Origin: Pseudonocardiaceae bacterium YIM PH 21723
GTDB lineage: Bacteria; Actinomycetota; Actinomycetes; Mycobacteriales; Pseudonocardiaceae
Length of the DNA: 64,000 nt
Reading direction: 5' to 3'
Assembly: GCA_003600225.1 (NCBI GenBank)
Contig: QZFT01000039.1
Span: forward strand, 21,105-85,104
Shown: in pieces, positions 52,229-61,712 of the stretch
Position numbering within the stretch: position 1 is the stretch's first letter
Layout: each line of letters starts with the position of its first letter
The notes under the pieces: model-generated
Told to the model about the DNA's origin: nothing
What the model saw: the letters and a program-made list of their open reading frames with translations, nothing else
Database searches by the model: none
Translations under genes and position numbers: made by a program

Positions 52229-54097
52229 CTAGTGGCAGTACCTTCTGAGGAACTCATTGGTCTCTGGGTCCACCGAGTACACGCACGTAGCGAACATGCC
52301 CCGGGTCATCAGAACCTTGTACGTGTTGCGGACCAGCTGACTGAACATCGCTGGATCCAGCCTGTTCACCGACTTGTCCTTGGATTTCGACGGCTGTGGC
52401 TCCCACCGACCTTTCCGAATTACCAGATCCTCACCAAAAATGACTCCGGACCAATCGTATTCGAATCCCTGCGCCGTATAGATACATCCGATCTGGCCGA
52501 ATCCGTCAGGATCCGAGGCCCAGAGAGAAGCGGAAGGGTATCCATCGGTTTCGCATCCCTGCCTAATATTCCATGGACGCTTCCAGCCACCGATTTGAAC
52601 ATCGTCGACGGGCTTATAGACACCATCCTTGCGAATGGGGTCGTGCCAGTCCCAGCAGAATCCGGCAGAGATCCTCCCCTCCCCACCGAAATTGTCCATC
52701 TTCAGCCGGAGCCAGTCATCCAGAGCGTGCGGAGCCTCCACCGAGTCAACGCCATAGTCGTCGTTCGTGCCGGCCACGAAGTCGGACCAAGCTATCGGTC
52801 CGCCTTCCTTGAGCCCTAACAACCTGAGCACCCAGTCGTCATAGAATCGGGAGCCGGCACAACGGAAGTGACCGTCGAGATCGATCTTTTCGACCTGGCA
52901 GCCCATCGCTTCCGCGGTCTCATAGATCCGGTTCACCGTGCAGGACTCACTGGGCCGCACAGTCTGGTGATCGTCAAGCAGGAAGACGGGAACCTTGGCG
53001 ACATCGATCAGCTGGGCGATCTGGGACGGTTGCGTATTCCGGATTCGGTGCGCTTCATCGCAGATCAGGACATCAATTGAGTTTCCAGCTATTCTTTTGA
53101 AATAATTGAAGTACTTAAAAAGGTCCATGGTTCGTTCATTATTGCCTGCCACGTACTTCCACAAAGTCTCAGTAAATGCCCGAGATCCAGTGGCATGCAG
53201 GACCTTCCCCAAACGTTCAGCCAGCGCACTCATCAGTCCGATGGCAATGGCACTTTTACCAGAGCCAGGACCACCACGGACGATGACGACCTTCTTTCGC
53301 CAGTCATCTTGACCGTATTTCTGGTCTACCCATCCAACCGCATGCCATACAGCGTCAAATGCCACCTTCTGCCTGTCCAGTAAGACGAATCCCTCTCTGC
53401 GCTCCATCGCCTCGGCAGCCGCTTTCAGGAGGGGTCGCACAGGCTTGGGGTCTTCATCGACCAGGTCCATGGCAACGACCCGAGCCGCATCGGCAGTAGC
53501 GGGGTCATCATCAAGCAGGGTCCGCAGGTCCTCGGTGAGATCAAGAACCTGATCCTGCGTGTACAGCCGACCAAAGTCCCCACAGTCAAGCTCGTCGAGA
53601 TTCCAACCGGGCCTCCTCGTGGCGTTATGCAGGTACGCCACGCCTTTCACCCGGCTCTGATTTCGGCTCAACGAAGGCATGAAGTCCACGAGATAGCGGC
53701 AGTACCGCCTGACCTGCTCCGCGGGATGCAGCACGGGCTGCTCGTCATTCGGCAGGACTTTCACCATCCTCGGCGCGACAACAGTCGGCTCGGACCACTG
53801 CTTCAGCTCGACCAACACGTACGAATGAGACCCGGTCGTCGGATGCACGCCACAAAGCACCGCATCGACACGCTTGGGACTGAACGGAAGCGGGTGTTCG
53901 AGAATCACCTGAACGTGCCCGAGGCCGGCTGAACAGAGCAGATCAAAGAGCACAGGAAGGCTGTTTCGCCAGGCGCCGACCTGACCAGTGTCATCGGACC
54001 GCGAATAGTTCACCTTGGACTGCATGGCCAGCCGACGCACCAGAGATTCATGATCATCCTCCCTGAGCTCCCGCGCGCTGCGAACCACCGACTCCAT
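52229..54097 (-). CDS. nuclease-helicase fusion (DUF2075 / Schlafen-AAA type), paralogue 1
   Basis: This 622-residue protein has an N-terminal PD-(D/E)xK-like nuclease motif at residues ~75-105 (KRVDAVLCG then YVLVELKQW). A SF1-type DUF2075 helicase domain follows from about residue 265: Walker A VRGGPGSGKSAIA, Walker B DVLICDEAHRIRN, VPVFLLDDHQTVRP, and the late motif CIYTAQGFEYDWSGVIFG. It likely acts on DNA or RNA ends, as in defence systems. The ATG at 54097 has GGAGG 8 bases ahead. The gene is visibly poorer in GC than its neighbours, hinting at transfer. Divergent from its own paralogue. Confidence 0.85.
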   Translation of the reverse strand: MESVVRSARELREDDHESLVRRLAMQSKVNYSRSDDTGQVGAWRNSLPVLFDLLCSAGLGHVQVILEHPLPFSPKRVDAVLCGVHPTTGSHSYVLVELKQWSEPTVVAPRMVKVLPNDEQPVLHPAEQVRRYCRYLVDFMPSLSRNQSRVKGVAYLHNATRRPGWNLDELDCGDFGRLYTQDQVLDLTEDLRTLLDDDPATADAARVVAMDLVDEDPKPVRPLLKAAAEAMERREGFVLLDRQKVAFDAVWHAVGWVDQKYGQDDWRKKVVIVRGGPGSGKSAIAIGLMSALAERLGKVLHATGSRAFTETLWKYVAGNNERTMDLFKYFNYFKRIAGNSIDVLICDEAHRIRNTQPSQIAQLIDVAKVPVFLLDDHQTVRPSESCTVNRIYETAEAMGCQVEKIDLDGHFRCAGSRFYDDWVLRLLGLKEGGPIAWSDFVAGTNDDYGVDSVEAPHALDDWLRLKMDNFGGEGRISAGFCWDWHDPIRKDGVYKPVDDVQIGGWKRPWNIRQGCETDGYPSASLWASDPDGFGQIGCIYTAQGFEYDWSGVIFGEDLVIRKGRWEPQPSKSKDKSVNRLDPAMFSQLVRNTYKVLMTRGMFATCVYSVDPETNEFLRRYCH

Positions 54098-54248
54098 GCC
54101 AACCTCCACCAAGTCACACTTTCGTGATCACCAAGAGGTTATTGCCACTACGATTGGTAGCGATCACAGGCCTGGTAGTCATCGGGCGAGGATTTGATCC
54201 ACTACGGTGAATGGGCGATGCGCCGGAGACACTTACTGGGGTGATGAA

Positions 54249-56156
54249 ATGGCTCTCGCTCGTGGAATGGCAGCGTCACTACTCACGGAGGCAGAGGCCG
54301 GACAGCTACACGTCCGACTTCACGAACAGTCCGGCCATGTACTCGGAACTCGTTCAAGCCCTGGCGAAGTTGCTTCGTGGCGCAACAGTTTGCCGATCCT
54401 GCTGCGGGATCTCGTCGAGGCAGATTTGGGCAACGTGGAGGTGCTGCTGGAGCACCAACTTCCGCACAGCAAGCAACGCATCGACGCTGTCCTCTGCGGC
54501 GTTCACCCGCGATCCGGCGACAGCGTCTTTGTTCTCGTGGAACTCAAACAATGGTCGAGGGCAGAGCTGTACGCGAACGAAATCATCCACATCCACGGAC
54601 TCCCCGGTCACCATCTGCATCCCGCCGAACAGGTGCGTGGTTACTGCCAATACTTCGTAGACCACACCCCCGCTCTGGTCGATCGGCCGAACGCGGTTCA
54701 CGGCGTGGCCTACCTACACAATGCGCGCACCGCGGAAATACCAGCCCTACTGGCATATCCGATCAGCACGCACAGCCGGATGTTCACGATGGATGGGCGA
54801 GGCAAATTCCTGGACCATCTACGTTCGCTGCTCGACACGACCAGTGGTTCGGAAGCCAACCGGGAATCCGGCGATGAGTTCCTGGGTTTCCTGCACAGGC
54901 CGACCAAACCACTGCTGACCCACGCTGCCGCCGAGATCCAGGATCGCCAACAGTTCGTCCTGCTGGACGAACAGAAGGTCGCCTACGAACTGGTGCTGCA
55001 GGCGGTCCAACGATCTCGTGCAGCTCGAACTCAGACCGTCGTCGTGGTCGAGGGCGGGCCAGGATCAGGAAAAAGTGTCATCGCGCTGAGTCTGTTGGGC
55101 GAGTTGGCAAGGCGTGGCTTCGCTGCAGAACACGCCACAGGCTCGAAGTCGTTCACCCAGACGATGCGCAAGTACGCCGGACATCGAAGCAAGCGAACGC
55201 AGGGCCTTTTCAAGTACTTCAACACTTACGTGGGCTCCGAGCCACGTGCACTCGACGTCTTGATCTGTGATGAGGCGCATCGAATTCGCGAGACGGGTGT
55301 AAGCCGATACACCCGACCGGCGCAGCGAGAGCGTGCAGATCGCCAGATCAATGAGCTGATCAGAGTCGCGCAGGTCCCCGTCTTCCTACTCGACGAGAAC
55401 CAGACGGTGCGACCAGGCGAGATGGGTTCGCTGCGGGAGATCACAGCCGCTGCAGAGGCTCTCGGCTGCAGGGTCGATGTGGTCCGTCTACACGACCAAC
55501 TACGTTGCGGCGGTTCACCGAACTACGACACCTGGGTAGCGCGCCTGCTGGGGCTTGGTACAACCCCCGAGCCTCCCATTCCATGGTGGAAACTGGCCGG
55601 CCCCTTGGATGAGGGAGTTCTGCTGGCCAGCGCTGAGTCGCCAGAATTGCTGGAGGACTGGGTTCGGAGCAACGCGACGGCGCACGGGGGAACAGCTCGA
55701 CTCAGCGCAGGGTTCTGCTGGCCTTGGAGCGAACCCCAAGGGAGCGGCGATGACCGGTATCTCGTGCCAGACGTCGCTATCGAGGACTGGAAACGACCCT
55801 GGAATGCCAAGTCCGAAGGAAACAAGCTGGTGCCCGGCGTTCCTGAGGCGGCGTACTGGGCGACCGACGAGCGAGGGTTCGGGCAGGTCGGATGTATCTA
55901 CACCGCCCAGGGGTTCGAATACGACTGGTCGGGGGTGATTTTCGGAAAGGATCTGGTGCGTCGCGAAGGAAAATGGTCAGCCAACCGCTTGGCCTCCAAA
56001 GACCCGGCCGTGAGCAGGGCTGACGAGCTACATTTCGCCGCACTGATCAAGAACACATACAAGGTCCTTCTCACCCGCGGGATGCGAGGAACCGTGGTGT
56101 TCTCCGAGGATCCGGAGACTCACGAGTTCCTCGCAGAAATGACCAGAGCAGGTTGA
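54249..56156 (+). CDS. nuclease-helicase fusion (DUF2075 / Schlafen-AAA type), paralogue 2
   Basis: This 635-residue protein has the same plan as its neighbour: QRIDAVLCG with VFVLVELKQWS (nuclease-like), VEGGPGSGKSVIALSL (Walker A), DVLICDEAHRIRE (Walker B), VPVFLLDENQTVRP and CIYTAQGFEYDWSGVIFGKDL. Identity to paralogue 1 is high in these blocks and lower elsewhere, so the duplication is old. The ATG at 54249 has GGGGTG before it, and a GTG at 54207 is an alternative. The shared 150-base divergent promoter suggests both are made together and may form a complex. Confidence 0.85.
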   Translation: MALARGMAASLLTEAEAGQLHVRLHEQSGHVLGTRSSPGEVASWRNSLPILLRDLVEADLGNVEVLLEHQLPHSKQRIDAVLCGVHPRSGDSVFVLVELKQWSRAELYANEIIHIHGLPGHHLHPAEQVRGYCQYFVDHTPALVDRPNAVHGVAYLHNARTAEIPALLAYPISTHSRMFTMDGRGKFLDHLRSLLDTTSGSEANRESGDEFLGFLHRPTKPLLTHAAAEIQDRQQFVLLDEQKVAYELVLQAVQRSRAARTQTVVVVEGGPGSGKSVIALSLLGELARRGFAAEHATGSKSFTQTMRKYAGHRSKRTQGLFKYFNTYVGSEPRALDVLICDEAHRIRETGVSRYTRPAQRERADRQINELIRVAQVPVFLLDENQTVRPGEMGSLREITAAAEALGCRVDVVRLHDQLRCGGSPNYDTWVARLLGLGTTPEPPIPWWKLAGPLDEGVLLASAESPELLEDWVRSNATAHGGTARLSAGFCWPWSEPQGSGDDRYLVPDVAIEDWKRPWNAKSEGNKLVPGVPEAAYWATDERGFGQVGCIYTAQGFEYDWSGVIFGKDLVRREGKWSANRLASKDPAVSRADELHFAALIKNTYKVLLTRGMRGTVVFSEDPETHEFLAEMTRAG

Positions 56157-56265
56157 ACGACGTACATCTGCGGAGCCCCGGATCCGTCACTCGTCTACTT
56201 GTCGAGCATCCGACGGCGCCATAGCCTTCTGACGATCTCCTCTCCCCTGTAAAAGGAGAAGTCCC

Positions 56266-56955
56266 ATGCGTTTGCGTTCCCTGCTGCTCGCTGCCGTCCT
56301 CGCCGTCACCTGCGCCGCTCCCGCTGAAGCGGCGCAGGCCGGGGTGTGGCAGAACTGGACCTACCCGGGCACCGGTTACTGGAACATCGACACCACGGTC
56401 ACGGTGAAGGCAACGGGTCCGACCCGGTTCTTCTCGCACCAGTTCCTGTTCGAGGGTGGCGGCGACGGCGGCTACCTGGGCATTCAGGACACGCCGAGCG
56501 GCAAGATCGCGATCTTCTCCATCTGGAACTCGCCCGGCGACGCGCAGCCTGGGCCGGGAGCCAAGTGCAACACCTTCGGCGGTGAGGGTGTCGGCTGGCA
56601 GTGCAAGGTGCCGTTCAACTGGTCGCTGAACACGCCCTACCGGCTGCGGCTGTGGCAGACGAGCAGCAAGGCCGACGGCAGCACGCAGTGGGTGGCGTCG
56701 GTGAACGACACGGTGATCGGTACCGAGTGGTCAGCGCCGGGGCGGAAGAACGTGAAGACCTCGCTGGTGTGGATCGAGTACTACGGCGGCGGCAACTGCG
56801 CCAACCAGGTCGCGGCCAGTGCGACCTTCTCCTACCCGAGCGCGAACAACGGCGCGGTGGCCGCGGGTAAGGGCAACTCGGACACCTCTGCCTGCGGAAA
56901 CCACCGGTCCACCATCACCGACAACGGGAACCGCACGGTCACGCTGACCGAATAA
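56266..56955 (+). CDS. secreted DUF3472-type protein
   Basis: This 229-residue protein has a signal peptide (RSLLLAAVLAVTCAAPAEAA). The mature part is a beta-rich domain with AGVWQNWTYPGTGYWNIDTT, GGDGGYLGIQDTPSGKIAIFSIW, and AKCNTFGGEGVGWQCKVPFNW, matching the look of DUF3472 proteins. Four cysteines may form disulfides. It probably acts outside the cell, possibly on or with polysaccharides, but no enzyme activity is known to me. AAAGGAG precedes the ATG. Confidence 0.8.
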   Translation: MRLRSLLLAAVLAVTCAAPAEAAQAGVWQNWTYPGTGYWNIDTTVTVKATGPTRFFSHQFLFEGGGDGGYLGIQDTPSGKIAIFSIWNSPGDAQPGPGAKCNTFGGEGVGWQCKVPFNWSLNTPYRLRLWQTSSKADGSTQWVASVNDTVIGTEWSAPGRKNVKTSLVWIEYYGGGNCANQVAASATFSYPSANNGAVAAGKGNSDTSACGNHRSTITDNGNRTVTLTE

Positions 56956-56983
56956 TGTCAGGGTTCCCTGCTTCACTTTTCGC

Positions 56984-57646
56984 ATGGAGTTCTGGGACCC
57001 GCGCGGGACGCGGCGGCTGACGGAGATCCAGGGCACGCTGGATCGAACCGGGTTGATCGAATTCGTGCACGAGGCGGCTCAGGATGTCTGGCGGGCCAAT
57101 CTGGGTCGGTACCAGGACGACCTGTTCGACGATTCGTTCACGCTGAGCATGCTGTCCACCCGGAACCTGAGCAACCGGCTGGCCACCCGGATCGAGGACG
57201 ATCCGCGGTGGGTCGCTCGCGGAGTGCGGGCGACCAAGGAGCACGGGTTCGTGGTGCTGCACGTGGACGGCCTGGACATCCGGCTGGTCAAGGTGCCGCA
57301 CAAGGCGAATCGGAAACCGAGCTTCTCCGCCGACTTCGACTGGGTGGACAGCGATGCCCGGCTGGCCGCCGCCCGCCGGAACACCTTCACATATCCGGTC
57401 GCGGCACGCCTGCCACAGCTGGAGCCGCTGTTCGAGGTCGAGCAGCCCGCGGTGGACGAGCACGGCGTCCTGGCCTGCCGTGACGTCTTCCTCGTGTGGG
57501 GCGCGGAACGCGATCTGCCGGCGACCGCCGGCTGGCTGGGGCTGCCGACCACCAACGATGACCGGTGGATCTCCGTCCTGCCACTGTGGTGGGACGCGGC
57601 GGAGCCGCAGGCGGTCACGCCGCGCTGGTACCCGAAGTCCGCCTGA
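56984..57646 (+). CDS. hypothetical protein
   Basis: This 220-residue soluble protein is not recognised. It begins MEFWDPRGTRRLTEIQGTL, has a helix-rich middle (DDSFTLSMLSTRNLSNRLATRI) and beta strands VVLHVDGLDIRLVKVP. The C-terminal block WISVLPLWWDAAEP is rich in Trp. No signal peptide. No ribosome site is evident before the ATG, so it may be leaderless. Thirty bases separate it from the membrane-anchored protein gene that follows. The look is that of actinomycete immunity-like or accessory proteins. Confidence 0.6.
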   Translation: MEFWDPRGTRRLTEIQGTLDRTGLIEFVHEAAQDVWRANLGRYQDDLFDDSFTLSMLSTRNLSNRLATRIEDDPRWVARGVRATKEHGFVVLHVDGLDIRLVKVPHKANRKPSFSADFDWVDSDARLAAARRNTFTYPVAARLPQLEPLFEVEQPAVDEHGVLACRDVFLVWGAERDLPATAGWLGLPTTNDDRWISVLPLWWDAAEPQAVTPRWYPKSA

Positions 57647-57676
57647 CCGCTGGGCCTGGTGGCCTAGAGTGGGCCG

Positions 57677-58156
57677 GTGACTTCCTGGTGGGCTTCCGGT
57701 GTGTTCACTCTGCTCGGCGCCGGTGTCGGCGCCCTGTCTCCGCTGACGCTGGGGCTGTTGAACCGGCGGAGTGAACGCCAGCGGCTGTCCAGGAGCCAGA
57801 AGGTGGAGCTGTATCCGGCGATCACCGGAGCGGCGGGCCGGTTGGTCCGGCTGCCCGTGTGGCCGGTGGAGGGCAACGACCCGGAGCCGATCATCGAGGA
57901 GCTGAGCTCGCACCTGCAGGAGGCGCGGTTCCTGTGCCCGCCGGGCGTGGTCGGTGCGGCGGACACCGTGCTGGCGAGTGCGACCGAACTGAGTGTGTTG
58001 ATCACCGAGATCCGGACCGGAACCGCGGGGTTCGGGAACACCGTCGAGGTGCGGCATCGCGCGGGTTACGAGGCCGCGATCGGCGGGTTGAAATCGACGG
58101 TGGACGAGTTCGTGCGGGTCGGCAGGAGCGACCTGGAACAGGTGACGGTCCGGTAG
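57677..58156 (+). CDS. hypothetical membrane-anchored helical protein
   Basis: This 159-residue protein starts at GTG 57677 with one N-terminal membrane helix (VFTLLGAGVGALSPLTLGLL), an Arg-rich turn (NRRSERQRLSRSQK) and a helical body. The plan resembles the protein at 30750-31301, though without close identity. It lies just before the glycosyltransferase-like gene, with two bases between stop and next ATG, so cotranscription is certain if that ATG is used. The role is unknown. Confidence 0.65.
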   Translation: MTSWWASGVFTLLGAGVGALSPLTLGLLNRRSERQRLSRSQKVELYPAITGAAGRLVRLPVWPVEGNDPEPIIEELSSHLQEARFLCPPGVVGAADTVLASATELSVLITEIRTGTAGFGNTVEVRHRAGYEAAIGGLKSTVDEFVRVGRSDLEQVTVR

Positions 58157-58157
58157 A

Positions 58158-59747
58158 ATGGAACAAGATCCAACCGGAGCCCGGAGCCCGGAGCCCGGAG
58201 CCCGGAGCCGCTGGCCGTCTGAGGCGTTGTGGGGCACCCTCAACCCCGAGAAGCTCATCCTCGCGGTCTGCCGCAATCTGACCTCGGTCACCCGGCTGCT
58301 GGAGACCCAGGACCTGTTCCGCGGCGATTTCCGGCTGCGCTGGGTATTCACCCTCGAAGGCGACTCCCACTTCCAGGACGGCGCTCGCCGATTACTGGCC
58401 GAGGCCGGCGTTCACCCGGTCTCCAAACCCGCCGACGTGCCGTATGACCTGGTGCTGGCCGCCAGCGAGAACGTCGACTTCGCCGCGCTGCGCACACGCG
58501 CACTGGTGTTACCGCACGGAATCGGCTTCAACAAGCTGCTGCCCACCGCCGATGGCATCGGGATCCGGGTCGCTGGACTGCCACCGGAGGACGTCCTGCA
58601 ATCCGGTCAAGCGATCATGGCTCTCGCCCATCCCGACCAGCGGCGACTGCTGCCCGCGGGCAGCGAATCCGTGGTCATCGGGGACGTCACCATGGACCGG
58701 CTCCGCGCGAGCCGGCAGCTGCGGGAGCACTACCGGCGGCTGCTGAACACCGGCGACCGCCGGCTGGTGCTCGTGGCCTCCACCTGGGGACAGCACTCCG
58801 CACTGGGGCGCTGGCGCACCCTGCCCCGCGAGCTGCACCATGCGCTACCGCAGGACGAGTTCCAGGTGCTGTGCGTACTGCATCCGAACGTCTGGGCACG
58901 GTACGGACGGCGGCAACTGGAGGTCTGGTTCGACCAGGTTCGCCTGCTTCCCCAGCACAACGGCTGGCAGTCGGCCATGGTTGCGGCCGACACCGTGATC
59001 ACCGATCACGGCTCGCTCTCGCTCTACGCGGCCGGTCTCGGGCTGCCGATGCTGCTCACCGAAACCGCCGGGGAGACGGTGGCGGACAGCCCGATCAGCC
59101 GCCTGGGGGCGCCGCAGATCCGGCAGGGGCCGCCACTCGCCGGACAGCTCGATCGAGCCGCGGTGGTTCCCGTGCCGCCGGGGGTCTTCGCCCATCCCGG
59201 CGAAGCCGCCGACCGGCTGCGCTCGGCGGTCTACGGTCTGCTCGGGCTCACGGCGCCGAGCCATCCTGGCCCGCTACCGCGCGCGCTCGACCCGGTCATC
59301 TGCGATGCACCCGCCGCTTCCCACTACACGACCCTCACCGACGGTGTCCTGCGCCGGTTCCCGGCCACGTCCCGGACGCGCAGGCCCGAGCCCCTGGTGG
59401 TGTCCGAACGCGAGACCGATCTGCGGTTGCTGGAGGAGGCCGACGCCCTGGTCTGCGAGGCGGTACTCGCGCCGGAGGAGGCGGTGGAGCAGCTGCGTGC
59501 GATGCGGCACCGGTGGCCGGACAGACTTCTGCTCGCGGCGGCCACGGCAGAGGGGCTGGTGATCGCCGACCAGGAGGGCTCCATCGGCAACGTACGCGGC
59601 ACGGCCGACGCCCAGATCCTCGCAGCCGTGTCCGTCCACATCGGAGTGATCGACGGTGTCCGGACGGTCGAGGTGGGTGGGCGGAAACTGGAGGTTCAGT
59701 TCAGCCGCAACCCGAGCTCCACCGCACGACTCGAACCCAGGGACTGA
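58158..59747 (+). CDS. glycosyltransferase-like (GT-B, CDP-glycerol-transferase-like) protein with repeat-containing 5' end
   Basis: This 529-residue protein has, in residues ~240-340, LVLVASTWGQHSALGRW, VLCVLHPNVWARYG and MVAADTVITDHGSLSLYAAGLGLPMLL, the GT-B donor-side pattern seen in glycerophosphotransferase-like enzymes. No membrane segment is seen. The first ~20 residues are encoded by five 7-bp repeats (58176-58210), so changes in repeat number would shift the frame. A start downstream of the repeat is possible. The 3' end overlaps the convergent NB-ARC gene by 52 bases. Confidence 0.7.
   Translation: MEQDPTGARSPEPGARSRWPSEALWGTLNPEKLILAVCRNLTSVTRLLETQDLFRGDFRLRWVFTLEGDSHFQDGARRLLAEAGVHPVSKPADVPYDLVLAASENVDFAALRTRALVLPHGIGFNKLLPTADGIGIRVAGLPPEDVLQSGQAIMALAHPDQRRLLPAGSESVVIGDVTMDRLRASRQLREHYRRLLNTGDRRLVLVASTWGQHSALGRWRTLPRELHHALPQDEFQVLCVLHPNVWARYGRRQLEVWFDQVRLLPQHNGWQSAMVAADTVITDHGSLSLYAAGLGLPMLLTETAGETVADSPISRLGAPQIRQGPPLAGQLDRAAVVPVPPGVFAHPGEAADRLRSAVYGLLGLTAPSHPGPLPRALDPVICDAPAASHYTTLTDGVLRRFPATSRTRRPEPLVVSERETDLRLLEEADALVCEAVLAPEEAVEQLRAMRHRWPDRLLLAAATAEGLVIADQEGSIGNVRGTADAQILAAVSVHIGVIDGVRTVEVGGRKLEVQFSRNPSSTARLEPRD
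58176..58210 (+). repeat. 7-bp tandem repeat (GGAGCCC)5
   Basis: Four exact GGAGCCC units and a fifth GGAGCCG stand side by side, starting 18 bases after the ATG of the glycosyltransferase-like gene. The unit length is not a multiple of three, so slippage would change the reading frame. Confidence 0.85.
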
Positions 59748-61585
59748 TACAGCTCGTATGCCCGGCGCAACGCGTCGCGATCATCCAGCAGGTCGCCGCG
59801 GAGTTCCTGGGTGACCGCCTCATGGAACGGGTCCGCGCGCAGCAGATCGATGGCCACGTCGAATCTCGCCGCTGCCTCCGGCAGCCTGCCGAGTGCGGCC
59901 AGAATCGATGCCTGTGTGGTCACCGCCCTGCCCAGCATTCGGTCATCGGTGATCAACTCGAGGGCGCGGTCCACGGTGGTCAACGCGAGCTCGTGATCGC
60001 CGTTGGCATGCTGGGCAGCCGCGAGGAAATAGGTCACGAATGCGACGCCACGAAGATCCTGCACTCGTTCGAAGAGCTCGATGGCACTCGTGTAGGCCGT
60101 GACTGCGCGCCCGTGATCGGTCGCGTCCCAGAACCGGCCCCACAGTTCGTGGATCGACGCCTGTAGCCGCAGGTCATCGGTGGTCTCGACCAGCCGCTGC
60201 GCCTCGGTCAACTCGGCCTGCGCGAGCTCCCGGTCACCGAGATCGACCATGGCCCTGGTGGCGAAGCTACGCAGCCGCGCTTCGGCGGCGGTGTTGTGGG
60301 CGAGCCCGGCAGCCTTCGCGCCCAGCTCGCTGGTCTCGGTCCAGTCGACCAGGTAGCGCCGGTTCACGTACAGCGTGGTCGCGGTCTCGGCGAGCTGCCA
60401 GGCGAGCTCATTCCAACCCAGTTCGACAGCGCGCCGCACGGCGAGAACCAGGTTCTCCCGCTCGGCGTCCAGCCAGGCCATGGCCTGTTCCGCGTCGGCG
60501 AATTCGCTGGTCAGATGCTCGCGGACCGGGGTACAGCGATAGCGTCCCTCGCCCATCTTGGCCAGGTCGGCGGCCGACGCCCCCGCCAACAGCCAGGTGA
60601 GGGCACCCCGCAGCACGGCCTCGGTGTCCACCCCGTCGGTCTCGCCACGGATTTCGGCATGCCTGCGGAACAACCGGTGCATCCACAGCCGGTTGCCGCG
60701 GCGTTGGACCAATCCGGCTTCTACCAGCTGCGCGATCGCCCCCGATCGATCCTCCCGAGCGGACAACATGTCCGGGGAGGCCGACTCGAACCTCAGCACA
60801 CCCCACTCCCGGTACAGCTCTGCGGCCTGCGGAGACAGACCGTGGTAGGCAAGGTCGAACACCTCCGCCGGCTGGTCCTTCTCATCCACTGTGAACGCCT
60901 GGGCGTCCGTCCCGCTGATCTGGGCGACCAGTTGATCGACGGTCACCCTGTCCGGGTCGGTGATCAACCGCCCTGCCGCGGCCCGCAACGCGATCGGCAG
61001 ACCATCGCAGACCTCGGCCAGCGCTGACAGGGACTGATCACCGACCCGATCACCACACAAGAGCCGCAGATAGCCCTCGGCATCGGGAGCGCCGAATCCC
61101 TTGAGATGTACGTGCCGAGCGCCATCGAGCTTCAACTGGCTGAGCTGGGAGGTGCTGGTCACCAGCACCGCGCTGCCCGGACCACCGGGAATGAACGGCT
61201 GAACCTGCTCTCGCTTCACTACTCCGTCGAGCACTACCAGTACCCGGCGGGAAGCGGTTCGGCTGCGGAAGGCAGCACTCAGTTCGCGCTCGGTTCCGGG
61301 CAGTTCCTCGCGTCGCATGCCGAGCGCCAGCAGCTTGTCGGTCAGGGCGTCGGCGACGGACAACGCGCCTTCCGTGCCGCCGAACTCGACCCACAACTGG
61401 TCCGGGAACTGCTCACGGAGCTTTAGCGCCAGCTGCTGGGCGAGGGTGGTCTTCCCGACCCCGGGGACGCCGGTGAGCACGAGGACCACCACGGTCTGCG
61501 GATCGGCCAGGATCTGCGTCCCGTCCGCCTGCTCCTGCTCGCGGTCGTGGAACTGCAAGGCGATCGGCACCTGCATGACGTTCAT
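59696..61585 (-). CDS. NB-ARC ATPase with C-terminal TPR repeats
   Basis: This 629-residue protein begins with a STAND-type NB-ARC domain: Walker A LTGVPGVGKTTLAQQLALKL, Walker B RRVLVVLDGVV, sensor VLVTSTSQLS, and GLPIALRAAAGRL. A winged-helix part comes next (YHGLSPQAAELYREWGVLRF), then at least five TPR-like repeats from about residue 400 to the end (RLRSFATRAMVDLGDRELAQ and others). It resembles the central and C-terminal parts of AfsR-type regulators without the DNA-binding SARP domain. The ATG at 61585 has GGGGAG ahead. Likely a signal switch; partner unknown. Confidence 0.85.
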   Translation of the reverse strand: MNVMQVPIALQFHDREQEQADGTQILADPQTVVVLVLTGVPGVGKTTLAQQLALKLREQFPDQLWVEFGGTEGALSVADALTDKLLALGMRREELPGTERELSAAFRSRTASRRVLVVLDGVVKREQVQPFIPGGPGSAVLVTSTSQLSQLKLDGARHVHLKGFGAPDAEGYLRLLCGDRVGDQSLSALAEVCDGLPIALRAAAGRLITDPDRVTVDQLVAQISGTDAQAFTVDEKDQPAEVFDLAYHGLSPQAAELYREWGVLRFESASPDMLSAREDRSGAIAQLVEAGLVQRRGNRLWMHRLFRRHAEIRGETDGVDTEAVLRGALTWLLAGASAADLAKMGEGRYRCTPVREHLTSEFADAEQAMAWLDAERENLVLAVRRAVELGWNELAWQLAETATTLYVNRRYLVDWTETSELGAKAAGLAHNTAAEARLRSFATRAMVDLGDRELAQAELTEAQRLVETTDDLRLQASIHELWGRFWDATDHGRAVTAYTSAIELFERVQDLRGVAFVTYFLAAAQHANGDHELALTTVDRALELITDDRMLGRAVTTQASILAALGRLPEAAARFDVAIDLLRADPFHEAVTQELRGDLLDDRDALRRAYELYQSLGSSRAVELGLRLN

Positions 61586-61712
61586 CGACGACTCCCCCGG
61601 TAAACACCCCGACGAAGATCTCACCGTACGCCAAGATCAGGTGTGCCCGCACGATGGTCTCGTCTAGGGGAAATTCGGCTTCATCATGGTCAATCGGGTT
61701 TAACCTGCGACG

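Noticed and set aside
52042..52257. Small minus-strand frame (71 codons) with a short hydrophobic stretch, overlapping the end of a nuclease-helicase gene
   Set aside because: Half of it lies inside the neighbouring gene in another frame, and no ribosome site is seen.
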